From Brachycybe producta (taxonomy: Eukaryota; Arthropoda; Diplopoda; Playtdesmida; Andrognathidae), in NCBI GenBank assembly GCA_036925085.1, contig JAUPFP010000023.1, forward strand, positions 2,431,778 to 2,495,777: a stretch of DNA of 64,000 bases. The letters are read 5' to 3'. Position 1 is the stretch's first letter. The number at the start of each line of letters is the position of its first letter. Positions 43,343 through 55,335 of this stretch are shown here, one piece after another. The notes under the pieces were generated by a model that was given only the letters and a program-made list of their open reading frames with translations, ran no database searches and was not told the origin of the DNA. The translations under genes and the position numbers were made by a program.

Positions 43343-44119
43343 AGGCTACATCCCAAAATTATTTTGAAAAATCTCCACAAAGAGCGCTAGCATCGTTTTT
43401 CTATTGAACCCATAAACCCGATGTTAAAGAAAAAATGTTAATTTTTAAAATACACAGTCGCGGCGGCAATATGTTTACTATTCATATTTAAAGTTGTCCA
43501 ATTTTAATTTTTCAATGTGCAATGTGCACCTTAAATATATGCTGATCGAGTGATAAAATGACAAAAAATTGGTAAGTGTCCTTTTATTTTTTACATATTT
43601 CAAAATCGCGAATTTCTAACTCTTATGTTAAACTCCATTGAGTACACGCGCGTAAACAAAAAGAAATCTATGAAAATGTTCGTAAAAATACCTAAAAATA
43701 ATTTTAAAAAACCAGAAAAAAATCAGTACGTTAGCTTCACTGTGGTTTTTTAAAATTATATTTTTATGTATTTTATGAACATTTTAATGGATGTTTTCTT
43801 TCTTATTTGGGCGTACTCAATGGAGTTTAACATAAGAGTTAGAAATTCGCGATTTTGAAATATTTTGTAAAAATGGAACCGCACCTACCAATCTTTTGTC
43901 ATTCTATCACTAGATGAACATATATTTAAAGTGCACATTGCACTTTTGAACCATTAAAATTGGACAACTTTAAATATGAAAAATAAACAATATTGCCGCC
44001 GCGACTGTGTATTTTAAAAAATAACGTTTCTTCTTTAACATCGGGTCTATGGGCTCCATAGAAAAACGATGCTAGCGCTCTTTGTGGAGTTTTTTCGAAA
44101 TAATTTTACGATGTAGCCT
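43343..44119. mobile_element. Inverted-repeat element, 777 bp (AGGCTACAT ends)
   Basis: The arms match over about 330 bp: AGGCTACATC ... TCTCCACAAAGAGCGCTAGC on the left, GCTAGCGCTCTTTGTGGAG ... GATGTAGCCT on the right. ACTCCATTGAGTAC and CTCAATGGAGT lie nearer the centre. CCGCCGCGACTGTG occurs in both arms. Only a 100-bp centre is unpaired. Solo GAGGCTACA words at 30909, 35597 and 58094 may be related ends. Confidence 0.7.
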
Positions 44120-44950
44120 CTTATTGTTTCTTCAGAGAATAACCAACCAGAGTTCTAGTCCGTTACTGTCTTGCATTTGCATATGTATTTTGCAATGGTG
44201 GTTGCATATAAAAAAGTTAAGAGAATATGGATGTAAAAAGTTTTCACCAACTTTTTAAGTTGCTTCAATTCTTCTACAAATTGATTTGTATCGAAATTTC
44301 GGAAGAAGAAGAAGAAAAAAAAATTTCAATGAAATAGAAATTCAATTTAATATACAGTACATGTAGGTAGTTTTTATGTACTGCTAAGTAAGACTTAGAC
44401 ACACGTGCAGATTTTTCTATGACTTTGATGTTATTTTCGTGCAAATGTTTTTTTTTTCTTCTTATTCTTATTCGTACTTAAAACGTATACAGGTTTTTCT
44501 TTTTTTTTAGTATGCATGATGCAAAAAAGCATTGCACTATGAAATTCAGTTTTGAATTTGTACACATTTCCGCATCTAGTTTCATTCTTCACCTCTTCTC
44601 CTCCTCCCATCTTTTTTTTTCGGTTCTTTCTCTCTTTTTTAAAAAAAAAAAAAATATACTTTTTTTTTTCAGAATTGAAAAGATACAATTTTTATTTTTC
44701 TGCCTGAAACCCTCCTCCTCCTCCTCCTCCTTCTAGTCTCTTTTTTTCTTCCTTATCCTCAAATCTGTTTCTCTCTCTCTCTCTCTCTCTTTTGCATCTT
44801 ATGTAATCGTGTTTTTTTGATTGAGAGCACAAATACGCATTTTAGATGAAGAGTGTTTTTGCTTGCTTGCTTTCTATTTAATTTCTATGGAGAAAAAAAA
44901 ATCTACAAGATGTACGACAAAATTTTCCAACACGCAACAGTGACATAAGA

Positions 44951-44953
<3 letters not shown>
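44120..44953. other. No gene seen
   Basis: Poly-A/T and pyrimidine-rich sequence, (CTC)n at 44712-44731 and (CT)n at 44771-44790. Confidence 0.5.

Positions 44954-44998
<45 letters not shown>
44954..44998. repeat. (TTA)n microsatellite
   Basis: About 15 triplets, directly abutting the Helitron-like terminus at 44999. Confidence 0.9.
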
Positions 44999-44999
<1 letters not shown>

Positions 45000-45311
45000 T
45001 AGTGGGGTAACCCGTCATAAATGACGGGAGCAAACTTCACAGGCAATTGTGCACATGCGCGTCGTTACAACCTTTTCCCCTTCCACGTTTTTCTCTCTTC
45101 CTCCCCCCCCCCCCCCACCTTCAAAACTTTCCAACCTTTTCCCCTCTCCAATTTAATATCATGGGGTTCTTGGATGGGGCGTGTGCAACATATAAATATA
45201 TAATATATATAAATATATATAAATATATAATATATTCTGACATGCTTCAATGGTTGTACAGTGTTACTTCAGAGACAGAAACACATATAGATAGATACAC
45301 AGACCTCTGGG

Positions 45312-45366
<55 letters not shown>

Positions 45367-45807
45367 TATTATTATTAATTATTATAATTTAGAGGTGGGA
45401 CGTATCCTAAGTTTTCTCGAATCTGAATCCTAAAAGGTTCTCAAATTGCCCGAATATCTCGAATCCTTCATATAAGAATCATGTATTATTCATTAAGAAG
45501 ATACAAATAAATGAAATAATATTTAATATTAAGTTATTTTAAATATATATTAAGATTTGTTGGTCTGTCTGTGTATAATGCAGTACAAACAAGGACAAAA
45601 AACGTTTAAGCACGTCAGAATTTATTTAAATTTAAATGAACCGGTTTTTTTCTCATGGTCAACTTTATGTTGCGCTCTCCCGATCCAATAACCCAAACAA
45701 TAGTAAGGTGCTTATGAAGTATTTGAATAAAATAGTTAAATAATTTTAGTAGCAAAATTAAACTAGAATTTTGTTCCCGTCATTTATGACGGGTTACCCC
45801 ACTAGTT
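44999..45807. mobile_element. Segment bounded by two Helitron-like hairpin termini in opposite orientation
   Basis: Both ends carry the hairpin CCCGTCATTTATGACGGG followed by TTACCCCACTAG-T, fitting a Helitron 3' end (hairpin, short spacer, CTRR, insertion before T). The left one (44999-45033) reads on the minus strand, the right one (about 45775-45807) on the plus strand. Alternatively this is one terminal-inverted-repeat element. (AAT)n lies at 45323-45389. The right terminus falls inside the element at 45389-46083. Confidence 0.5.
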
Positions 45808-46083
45808 ACTAATAAAAATACAAGTGTGGCACTCAGGGATATTGGTGATCCTGGTACCACCACCGAAATTTCAACAATCGCCGTTTTTTTTGTTAGTGAA
45901 CGCTTCTATTGGACGTCAATGGAGTTAAAACTAATCTTACCAAAGTTTTTAACAGTTTTTTTTTAAGGTTAGGATTCGAAAGATTCGAAAAGACGAAAAA
46001 AGCGCGAAGATTCGAGTTTTCGAATCTCGAATATTTTTCAAGATTCGGGGGATTCGAGGAATCGAATGTCCGTCCCATCCCTA
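45389..46083 (+). mobile_element. hAT-like GATTCGAATC motif-filled element, copy 1 (interrupted)
   Basis: The left end TTAGAGGTGGGACGTATCC and right end GTCCGTCCCATCCCTA have 8-bp flanks ATTATAAT / ATTATTAT (7/8, but AT-rich). The interior has repeated TCGAATC/GATTCGA words. Relative to copy 2 it has about 130 extra bases at about 45725-45860, including the Helitron-like hairpin, so that insertion is younger. Confidence 0.65.
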
Positions 46084-46979
46084 ATTATTATTATTTAAAA
46101 GCTAAGAGATGCACATTAATTTACAATTGTTTGGACTAATCTTTTGGCTAAATGTAATGCCTGGTTTACACATACCACACTTTCTTTATAGCCTAGTAAA
46201 CACTTGGATACAAAATCATGTGACAATGTATGGAGACTGTCCAGCGACTGTCGAGATACACTTGCGAGACTTTGTATCTAGACAGTATCTATAGATTATT
46301 GCGCGTCCCTCTATAATTTCAAAATCAGTGCCAGTTTCTGTCACGCCATGTCTCAGTGGTCCACATGTTCACTCTATGGGTAGGCCTACTATAAAGATTA
46401 TGTTTATATATATATAAACTTCAAACTGGAACATTTCTATTTTCATGTTAACGTTCACGTTTCCATGGCAGTGGCAGACATTTTTCGATAAAATGCTTGA
46501 TATTCCCATTGAAATGGATCGAAAATGCTAAGTTTGGATCGAGTTGTAACATAAAAATAAAGTTGTATAAGAAATTACGAACGATTTTTGTTACTTTATT
46601 GTTTCAGTAAGTTTGGTCGTTTGTGCTTGTTGTAACTGCGAAAACACAAATTGTATTTACGATTAAATTTGAAAACGGCCATTTTTGGATTCTAGTAAAA
46701 TGAAAAGCTTACAAAATGCATTATATTTAAAATTTTAATTCACAATAAAAAATATCTTGTCATTATTACTAATGAGACGGATGTAGTTGCTTATTTTTCA
46801 CCAAATTTCGAATTTCGGGGTCCTATTTGATAACTTTATTAATTATATATCATAAATATTTAATTTTTTTTTAATTTCAAGTGCGACATGCGTTCCGTGT
46901 TCTCTTTGAGACCTTTTTGTGTACCCCTAGGGGATATATGTACCCCAGTTTGAGAAAACCTGGTTTAGATTATATTTTA
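46084..46979. other. Between two inverse element copies; no gene seen
   Basis: A possible MITE fragment is at 46158-46290 (TGCCTGGTTTACACATACCA). A hAT-like right end, CCCCAGTTTGAGAAAACCTG, lies at about 46942-46961. Confidence 0.4.
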
Positions 46980-47520
46980 TAGGGACGGGACATTCGAATC
47001 CTCGAATCCCGCGAATCTTGAAAAATATTCGAGATTCCAAAACTTAAATCTTCGCGGTTTTTTCGTCCTTCGAATCCACCTTAAAAAAACTGTTAAAAAC
47101 TTTGGTAAAATTAGTTTTAACTTCATTGACGTCCAACAGAAGCGTTCACTAAAAAAACGGCGATTGTTGCAATTTCGGTGGGTCCTACTAATACTATACT
47201 TCATAAGCACCTTAATATTGTTTGGGTTCTTGGATCGTAAGAGCGCAACATAAAGCTGGCCATGAGAAAAAACCGGTTCATTTAAATTTAAATAAATTCT
47301 GACGTGCTTAAACGTTTTTTGTCCTTGTTTGTACAGCGTTATACACAGACAGACAGACAAAGCTTAATATATATATTCAAAATAATTTAATATTTTAATA
47401 TTATTTCATTTATTTGTATCTTCGCAATGAATAATATAGGATTCTTATATGAAGGATTCGAGGGATTCAAGAACCTTTTAGGATTCGGATTCGAGATAAT
47501 TTAGGATTCGTCCCACCTCT
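46980..47520 (-). mobile_element. hAT-like GATTCGAATC motif-filled element, copy 2 (inverse)
   Basis: TAGGGACGGGACATTCGAAT ... GATTCGTCCCACCTCT. Collinear with copy 1 in reverse and uninterrupted across the site filled in copy 1. The minus frame at 46977-47360 is incidental. Confidence 0.65.
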
Positions 47521-48442
47521 TTATATATCAGATTTACTATATTTTTCCCTCACGTGTTTTCTGGTTGTGTGTGTGACTTATTTGTGACACATTTTTTTTT
47601 GTTAAAATGCTTTTATACTTTTTGACTAAAGAAAATTGTTCAGAGAGAAATAAAGAGGAACAGCATTTACATTACATTATATAGAAGTTGTTGTAGGGAC
47701 ATTTTTTACATGAAGAAAGGAACGAAAAAACCCCTTCTGCCGACAAATATTCTACCCTCGTTGCGGCCAATTGGACTTGCATTACAAGAGAGTACATTTT
47801 TTGACAGGTGATGTTTTCAACAACTCGCCATCATTTCATACATTTCCATATAATTTATATCTTTATATACAAGTTTGCTGGCTGCTGCTGCTATTTCATG
47901 GTATAAAAATGCAGGAAGAAGAAGAAGAAAAAAAAAATCTACCGAAGTTGTTTTCTCTTCTCTCCCCGTTTTTTTTTCGAAACAATTTCTCTTTTACTTG
48001 CATTTATTGAACGACCATAAAATTGTGACTCTTCTATTGAAAATACACACTATATATAGGAATACTATGCACGTTCTTTCTTTTTTTTCTCTCACTGAAT
48101 TGGATTAACTTTGAGGCGAATGGTTTTTACTTGATTTCATTTTCTTCGTATTTCTTAAACTGATGGAGGAGGTCCACTACACGAATTTTTTTCCACTCCC
48201 CCACCATTTTTATTCTTTTCTTTTCTTCTTCTTCTTCTTCTTCACATTTCTTATTTTGTTTGTGGCTTTGTACTGTAAAACAAATGCCACCTTTTTTGTC
48301 ATCATTTCCATTTTCTTCTTTTTTTTCTTCTTCTTCTTGGCATCTTCTTATTTTTTTTTGTTGTTGCAAAACGTAAAATACGTTTTCATTCAAATGAGTC
48401 TGTTTTTTTTGTGTAGGGTAAGGGAAAAGTAAACTGTTTACT

Positions 48443-48443
48443 T

Positions 48444-48523
<80 letters not shown>
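48443..48523. repeat. (TA)n microsatellite
   Basis: About 80 bp. The surrounding 47521-49140 is low-complexity T-, TTC- and GAA-rich with no gene seen. Confidence 0.9.
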
Positions 48524-48525
<2 letters not shown>

Positions 48526-48639
48526 TCTATATAGGGTTTCTGTCCCATTTTTTTGCCTTTCGGTTTCCATTTTTTAGGGTTGCAATGTCTTTTGAGTGCC
48601 TTTCAGATATATCTATACCAAAGCTAATAGATATACCAT

Positions 48640-48644
<5 letters not shown>

Positions 48645-48714
<70 letters not shown>

Positions 48715-48720
48715 AGAGAG
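48645..48720. repeat. (GA)n microsatellite
   Basis: About 75 bp of GA with one CGCG interruption near 48711. Confidence 0.95.
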
Positions 48721-49149
48721 GAAGGTATTCATATATCTTAGCAAACCATCCAGACAATCTGATTGAATAGGTAAACTTTTATCTTTGCCATTCAATAAGA
48801 GTCTAGTCCATAACAAATAGCAAAAGCCTCAGAGCTAAAAGTACAACAAAAAAAATCTCTATATAAGATACATAGGAAGAATATGTCTATATAGAACTCT
48901 TCTTATATAAGGAAGGTCTTTTTATATTAAACATTAAAATATGTTATATATTTATCTATAAAGGACATTTGTTGATCTATTAATTTGTAGTATCAAACAA
49001 AAAGCAAATTATGGAAGATGGAAGCCATTATTATATTTGTTTATTCTGCGTTTCAGAAGAGCAACAGTACATAAGTTGCTTACATAGATATTAAGCTTTT
49101 GTTCTTTTCAGATGGCACCACTACATAGACGTTTTCATAAAAATTTGGA

Positions 49150-49480
49150 TGCAAAAAGATCAAGCGAACATTTTTTAGAAACAGCATTAGAAAAAAATTC
49201 AAATTGTTTTCAAAACTAGAATGGTAAATGATTATGTTAAAAGTTTCATAATGGCCAATATATTAAAAAATAAACATTTTATAGTTCAGTTTGAAAGTCA
49301 CCCATTTTAGGATTTTTGAAGAAAATTTCTTGAAAAACTATTTTTGCCTTTTTCAAACTGTAGTAAAAAGTTGATTTTTTAAAAATATCATCATGAAAAA
49401 AAAACTTAACATTGTCAGCTACTATTCTAGTTTCTAAAACATATGTACCCTGTACATTTTTTATCCTGAAAAACGTTCGC
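49150..49480. repeat. Long-palindrome family, divergent copy
   Basis: Left part CAAAACTAGAATGGTA, centre CAAACTGTAGTAAAAAGTTGA, right part AGCTACTATTCTAGTTTCTA. The terminal GGYGG parts are lost. A related left half is at 29270-29400. Confidence 0.5.
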
Positions 49481-49714
49481 TTGAAAAACATAAATCTTTT
49501 CAAAATAGCGGGTGGAGGGGATAGAATCCTTCTATAGAACATAATAGCCACTACAGTGGCGTCATCCAGGGAGGGGGGGGGGTGAGATAAAAACAATAAA
49601 TATCTAATCAGCCACCTTAATAACTTAGTTTTTCACGAAAAATAAAAATATTGTCTGCTTAAATATTGGTTCATTTTCACAAACCCACAAACCCACATAA
49701 AACACTGTATTTTA

Positions 49715-49858
49715 AAAGATATCAATATGAAATCACTATTAAGTAATTAAGCAACCCTTCTAATTTCTAAAACACTTTCAAGTAACTTTTTTATTTTACT
49801 TCTGAAAAGACAGAATAACCAGAGATCAAGTGGCGTTTACACATTAAAAACAGCTTAA
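49715..49858. repeat. Long-palindrome family, right half
   Basis: GATATCAATATGAAATCAC, then CAACCCTTCTAATTTCTA, GACAGAATAACCAGAG and GGCGTTTACACATTAAAAA. Confidence 0.6.
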
Positions 49859-50754
49859 TGGTGTTCACTCAATGAACACACCCTGTAAGCCTATATAATA
49901 TATAAAGTATTGGAAATATTTTTGTTTTTCCTAGGAGGAGCAGGAGGAGAAGGAACACATGCAGACAAACGGTTGTTTTTTTAAGACTAGCTTCTACTTT
50001 TTTAGGAATAATATTGGATATCTGTCTGTTCATAGAGCAGTAAAGGAAATGGAAACAGGAACTCCATAAAATAACCTTAAAATATTGGATTGTGTGTGGC
50101 ACATCATAACGACCACAAAAAAGGAAACAATACTTAAAATGAAGGAATTATTTATGATAGACAACAGGAATAGAAACAAACAAAACTTTTTTGTTTCTAA
50201 GTATATATCGCCTACTAACATAATACTGAACTGAAATTGGAATGTGAAATTTTGTAATTTACAACATAAAATACAATTTATGTAAGTTGAAATGAAAATA
50301 ATATGAAAACTCTTTAGTTAGGTACAGACGATCAATTTTGGCTTTGTCAATCCTGGCTTTTCAATGCAAAAAAAAATTGATTGTGTTTATAGTAAATTTT
50401 GTTAATTCAACTTATAACAGTTTATAATTATCACATTTTAAATTTTTTTTGTTTAATAAACAGGAAGTTGTAACTGTTCTTTAAAAGTGTCATAAAACGT
50501 TTATTTTTAAAGATATCGTCATAAATCTTTTTTCCGCAATTAGATATGAACTTTGACTATTTAATAGAAGTGATTCTAGGGTTTTAAATCTTGGTAATTA
50601 GTAAGTTATGTCATTCTAATGTGACACCCTGCACCTACAGAATGGTGGAACACCCCGTAGAAATTCCTTTCTTTCAGCATGGCACCCCTTGGTGCACAGA
50701 TGTCCAAACTTGGGTGGCCCGAATTCTAGTGAATTCGTGGAACCAAGTTGAACC
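49859..50754. other. No gene seen
   Basis: AT-rich, with a weak long-palindrome-like fragment at 50460-50600. The patch 50640-50720 (GGTGGAACACCCC, GCACCCCTTGGTGC) looks transposon-derived. Confidence 0.4.
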
Positions 50755-51245
50755 GTGAGAAATTGGGAAAAGAGCCCCAAAAATATCTTTCCTTATAAGG
50801 TAATATTCTCAGCCCGGGGCAATGATTGGCCCAGTTGGTCATATCAATCATTAGTATGTCCCCATCTAGAATACTGCAGCTCTGTAGAATCCCCACACTG
50901 CAGACTTAGCTCACTCCATAGAAATGGTCCAACACAGGGCTGCTAGGTTTGTTTGTAATTAATATGGATATGCTGACAGTGTAACTAAAATGCTTTCAGA
51001 GCTTGGTTTGGATAGTAGCAAGACGTTCAGATTTTAGTCTTAATATCTTTAATCGAATGCAGAATGCAGAAGGCTTTTGCCCTAAACCTACTTCAAGTAA
51101 ACTTTGCAGGGCATTATATTTGGGTAGGGGTGACCACTAACAAAGTTGGAGAGATTCTTGCACGAACAAATTCTTATTACTGGTCATTTGTTCCTAGGGC
51201 GATTCGACAATGGAACTCGCTTGCCAGGGATTTTGTGCACTGAAA
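50755..51245 (+). pseudogene. Decayed C-terminal fragment of a CR1/jockey-like LINE reverse transcriptase
   Basis: Translation in shifting frames gives SLVCPHLEYCSSVESPH, then VQHRAARFVCN-stop-YGYADSVTKMLSELGLD, and later PRAIRQWNSLARDFVH. These are the conserved tail motifs of non-LTR retrotransposon proteins. Several stops and frame changes show it is dead. It is unrelated to the RTE copy at 19.6-22.9 kb. Confidence 0.75.
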
Positions 51246-51449
51246 ACGTATTTTATGGGAGTCATAATTTTTGTTTTGTTTTGACAATGCATATATTTGC
51301 AGCATTAAAAAAATATTGAAATTGTTGTTGGGTTTATATCAACAGGGTTTTATATTTTCTGGTTTTGACAGTGCATTTTCTATGCTGTACTTGGAATCTT
51401 GTCCCTCTACCATAGGCCTTTAGGCTGCTTGCAGAGTAATTTTTCAAAT

Positions 51450-51660
51450 TCAAATTAAAAAAACCAGCGCCATCACAGTTGTCACGCCCTGTACGCAAGA
51501 TTCCCTAAAAGAAAGTCTTTTTGTGGGCTTTACGAGCGGTTGAGCCGATTGCGGAAGGACTGTATCTACAGAAATGTCGCGACCGGTAAAATCCATGGCT
51601 GGTCCGCAGCCTGCAAAACCCCAAATGGGCGGTGCACGAGGGTCAGCCACGTCACACTGA
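51450..51660 (-). other. GC-rich open segment, unidentified
   Basis: A 66-codon minus-strand frame (MADPRAPPIWGFAGCGPAMD ...) with CpG-rich, balanced codon usage unlike its neighbours. A polypyrimidine/AG precedes it only weakly. It could be an isolated exon, a processed pseudogene or a transposon piece. I do not recognise the protein. Confidence 0.25.
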
Positions 51661-51984
51661 GTTTTGTCTATGGGAATTAATATGGGCGAGCTTCCATATT
51701 CATTGCATACAAAACAAATAGATTTTTTAAAAAATATCGATATTTATCAATATATTAATAAATATGTGCCCGATAGATTCAACTATCGATAGATTAGTTT
51801 TTTTTGGTAAGTGTTATCAATAAAAAAAATCGATATTGCCATCACTAGTTTGACATTGTTCCCAACTTTTCAGTGGTCAGAGATAGAGAAGCAGTTGGGT
51901 GCAGCCAGAAAAGTTCGTTCTGATTGGTTATTTAGGTTTGTTACGTGTTGGATTTTATTTGTTATGGCCTTATGGGTTTTATAT
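51661..51984. repeat. ATCGATA-rich patch, probable motif-filled MITE fragment
   Basis: AAAAATATCGATATTTATC ... AACTATCGATAGATT ... AAATCGATATTGCCATCACT over 51721-51850. The end GATATTGCCATCACTA resembles hAT termini of the motif-filled type. Confidence 0.4.
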
Positions 51985-52189
51985 ACAGGCAATTAGAAAA
52001 GGGGACGCGCAGAAGTTGGCTCCACCCTTTTTATGACGACGGGCAACTTCTAATTGGTTTGTTGTGTGGTTCGACGTTGAAAAGGGCGGAGCATGTGACG
52101 TCAGACCACATAACCAACCAATTAGAAGTTGCATTCGTCGTAAAAAGGGCGGAGCCAACTTCTGCGCATCCCGTTTTCTAATTGCCTGT
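51985..52189. mobile_element. ACAGGC palindromic MITE, copy 6, intact CRE motif
   Basis: ACAGGCAATTAGAAAAGGGG ... CCCGTTTTCTAATTGCCTGT. TGACGTCA at 52096-52103 between GGGCGGAGCATG and ACCAACCAATTAG. Flanks do not form a duplication; the right side abuts a (GA)n. Confidence 0.88.
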
Positions 52190-53540
52190 CCAGAGAGGGA
52201 GAGAGAGAGAGAGAGAGATAAAAAGGGCAAAAAGGTTGGACAAGCAACAGTAAAGAACTCAACAAAACCTGTGGGAATGCCCCTTAAGTTAACTAAATGG
52301 CATAGGTGAAAGTATTTCCGGTCGAATAAACACTCTCTCTGCAGGTTTCAATTAAAATCTCTTTTTCTCTTTTTCGAGATAAAGAAGAGAGAGAGAGAGA
52401 GAGGATTGGATTTGACACAAGTTTTCTTTTGGCTTTTTCACGAGACGCAATGCATCCTTAATTAGCCATTGTTGTTGAGTTTGTTTATGCAAATTGTTGC
52501 AGCAACGTTCTTCATATTAATATAAATTTCGTGCTCAGTGATGACATGAAACAATGGAAGAAATTGCAACACAGTAGTAGTAGTATTATTATTAAGGGTT
52601 ATGCATAATGATAATTAATAATGAGAATGAGTGTGTGTGTAAGTAAACACAAATGACTTTTTTGCATATGCTTTGTTAAACCTTAGAAATGGACATCACT
52701 CATGAATGATGTCTGGAAAGTCGCCTTTTATATATAAAATGTCTATGAAAAGTATTATCTTTTTTGTAAGTAATTTCTCAGTAGGTAGGCTATTACTTAT
52801 GTAGTAGACAACAGTTATTTTTAGACTAGCTTTATCATTTTTTTTAGAAAAAAAGGAGAATGAATATGTATAGAAATGGGGCGGAATTCATAAGAAAATG
52901 TAGTTTGTCAACGGTTTTGCACAGATAAGAATCCACTATATTAATAGTTGCAGCTGGATTTCAATTGCACCAATACAAAAACAAACTTCGACACAACATA
53001 CTATACATGCCAAATTAAAGGCTTCCAACTGATCTACCTGAAAACAATAGAGAAAAACTCTACGAAAAAATTGCAGAAGCTGTAAAAACGTAAAAAAAAA
53101 GATCACCTCCATATGTTTTCGTTCTAAAAAAAATGAACAAACCTCATTAAAGATTTTTTCCCAAATGCCTCCAAAAACCTCCAAAGTAAAAGCCACTTCA
53201 AATACAGGTTTTCTATCTTTTTACATGTAAAAGGATTCATTTTGTTGCATTTCCTGAACAGTTTGAGTAATTGGACTTCTTGAGTTTTGAAAAAAAAAAT
53301 GCTTCTCATATGTATGCTAAAGCAAACAATACTAATGTATATTTTTACAGTACTTCTTGCGTATAGCCCGGTATATAATAACGCTTTACTTAAGTTGTTG
53401 TCCCTTTTTCTTTCGTGTAAGTTGCACGACGGGTTTACTAATAAGGTCTTTTATACTAATTATAGTTGCCTTACTGTAAGATGAAGCTTGTTGTGACGTC
53501 AAAAGGGGGTTGGCGTAAAATTAAGGATTATATTATTAAA
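52190..53540. other. No gene seen
   Basis: (GA)n at 52193-52219 and 52387-52403. The minus frames at 52936-53309 have no domain or splice support. Confidence 0.4.
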
Positions 53541-54087
53541 TCTTAGACTATTACCTTACTGGACTTGCAGCTCCCAAAATTTTGTGTTCGATTGATATTC
53601 GGCGTCGCTTTAGAAACGGCGCCTAGTCTAGCGGGATTAGGGTATATGAAATTTAGAGAAGATGTCAAGTTTAGGACGAGTTCCTTTTGTAGTTATAGAG
53701 GGTGTAGGCCTACTTAAAGGGGGCAGACATTGAAGAAAAAAATCATGTACGAGATTCACTAAAATTTGCAAAGATTCATCCAGATTAACAGCAGATCGTA
53801 CATATGGAAAGCCATTTTACTCTTTTATCCGCGTTTTACTGGATTCCCGGAATAGAATTAAAATCTGAAAATCCAGGAAAACGTGGAAAACCTAAAAATG
53901 GCTTGCCATACAGTAGATGATTCACCGCCAATGTCTTTCCGTTTGCAAAAAACAGACTTTCACTCGGATTTTACACACAAATAATGCCACCAGATGGAGC
54001 TAGCTTCACTTTCGCCTTAGACCAGGCATTCAATGCTTTAACATGGAGAAGATAAGAAGTTGCCAGTCCAGGAAAGTAATAGTCTAA
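53541..54087. mobile_element. TAGACYATTACY-end palindromic element, second copy
   Basis: ATCTTAGACTATTACC...ACTGGACTTGCA at the left and TGCCAGTCCAGGAAAGTAAT...AGTCTAA at the right, like the outer arms at 13559-14307. The interior differs and includes a CpG-rich GGCGTCGC...ACGGCGCC palindrome at 53601-53623. Confidence 0.55.
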
Positions 54088-54475
54088 AGCTGATGCTACA
54101 CATAGCAACAGTCAAGCAACAATACTAGTTGTAGCAACAGTAGTTTCCAATTTGTTGCAAGCAACACCTACGATACATGTTGCAACGTTCATGAAACTTA
54201 GATGAAAGCAACAACCAATGAAACAAAGAGGCTGTGAGTGTGTTGAAAATTTGAAATAGTCATGTGATTATTTAAGCCGTTTATTGGCTGTTGGCTGCAA
54301 TGGTTGCTCGAAGATAGAACCAAGTTCTATTTGAAAATTCTGTTGCTTTCAATCTGTGAGCAACAATTCGTGTTTGTTGCTCTTATGACATATGTTTCAA
54401 CGTTCATGAAACAATAGAGCAACATGGCTATATTGCTCTAAAGTTGCTGAATTGTTGCTACGTGTAACATCGGCT
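54088..54475. mobile_element. PIF/Harbinger-like MITE filled with GCAACA/TGTTGC motifs
   Basis: AGCTGATGCTACACATAGCA ... TTGCTACGTGTAACATCGGCT, flanked by TAA (54085-54087 and 54476-54478). CAACGTTCATGAAAC occurs in both halves. It is inserted in the right end of the previous element. Confidence 0.75.
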
Positions 54476-54478
54476 TAA

Positions 54479-55029
54479 GATTAAATTTTAGTTTGACAGA
54501 AAAGGGATTATATCAACATTTTAAATAAAAGGGATCCTTGCATTCTTTTGTTATTACCCCTTTTTTATAAGTCAAAATGACACAAGTCTACATTTTTTGC
54601 CACCCAAACCCCATGTGACGTCACAAGCTCTCTCTTACAGTGAGGCAACTATAATAAAAGAAGACCCTACGAGAAATCTAATCAAATCGAATATGCTACC
54701 AAGGTGTGTTCATTTTTGTTTATTCATTCACTCATATCTATCAAATGATTAATGCATTATTATTCCTCTTATCTTTTTTTAAAAAATTCAAACCGAATCC
54801 CGATTCCCCATGGTAATGCTGCTACATACATATGTATATCGATCTAATTAACTAAATCGATTTGTTCTTGTTTGTTTTTTAATAAAGAAAATTGACATGC
54901 AAAATATGTACAAGATGCTAATAAATTAATATTTCATTTTAGAAAGTAATTTGGGAATTTAACGATCTTTGATAAAACTATAATTGAATTCGCTTGAAAT
55001 TATTGTATTGGTTTTAAGATTTTTTTTTT
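54479..55029. other. No gene seen
   Basis: AT-rich; nothing recognised. Confidence 0.4.
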
Positions 55030-55335
55030 ATAAACAGCTGATTTTCTGAAACTCTTGATTATTCTCTGCATTTTAGATGAGCAACATTTATGAGAGGCTG
55101 AAACTGTTTTAGAAACTAGAATGGTAGCTGAATCACTTAATAGTAATTTCATGTTGATATATTTCAAAATTAACCTTTTTATTCATTAAAATTAAAAATA
55201 TCGTTCGTTTAAAATTGGGTTATTTTCAAACTGCCGTAAAAAGCTTATTTAAAAAAAAATATCAACAGTAAATTATTTTTTTAAGTATTTCCGCTACTCT
55301 TCTAGTTTCTAAAACACTTTCAAGTTTCTTTTTTC
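55030..55335. repeat. Long-palindrome family copy
   Basis: ACTCTTGATTATTCTCTGCA, TTTTAGAAACTAGAATGGTA, CAAACTGCCGTAAAAAGCTT and CTACTCTTCTAGTTTCTAAA in order. The outer GGYGG ends are decayed. Confidence 0.6.

Noticed and set aside
48127-48816. Minus frames with Tyr-Ile and Ser-Leu runs
   Set aside because: Translation of (TA)n, (GA)n and TTC-rich low-complexity DNA.
52936-53309. Minus frames MAFTLEVFGGIWEK... and MRSIFFFKTQEV...
   Set aside because: Overlapping frames in AT-rich DNA without homology or splice signals.
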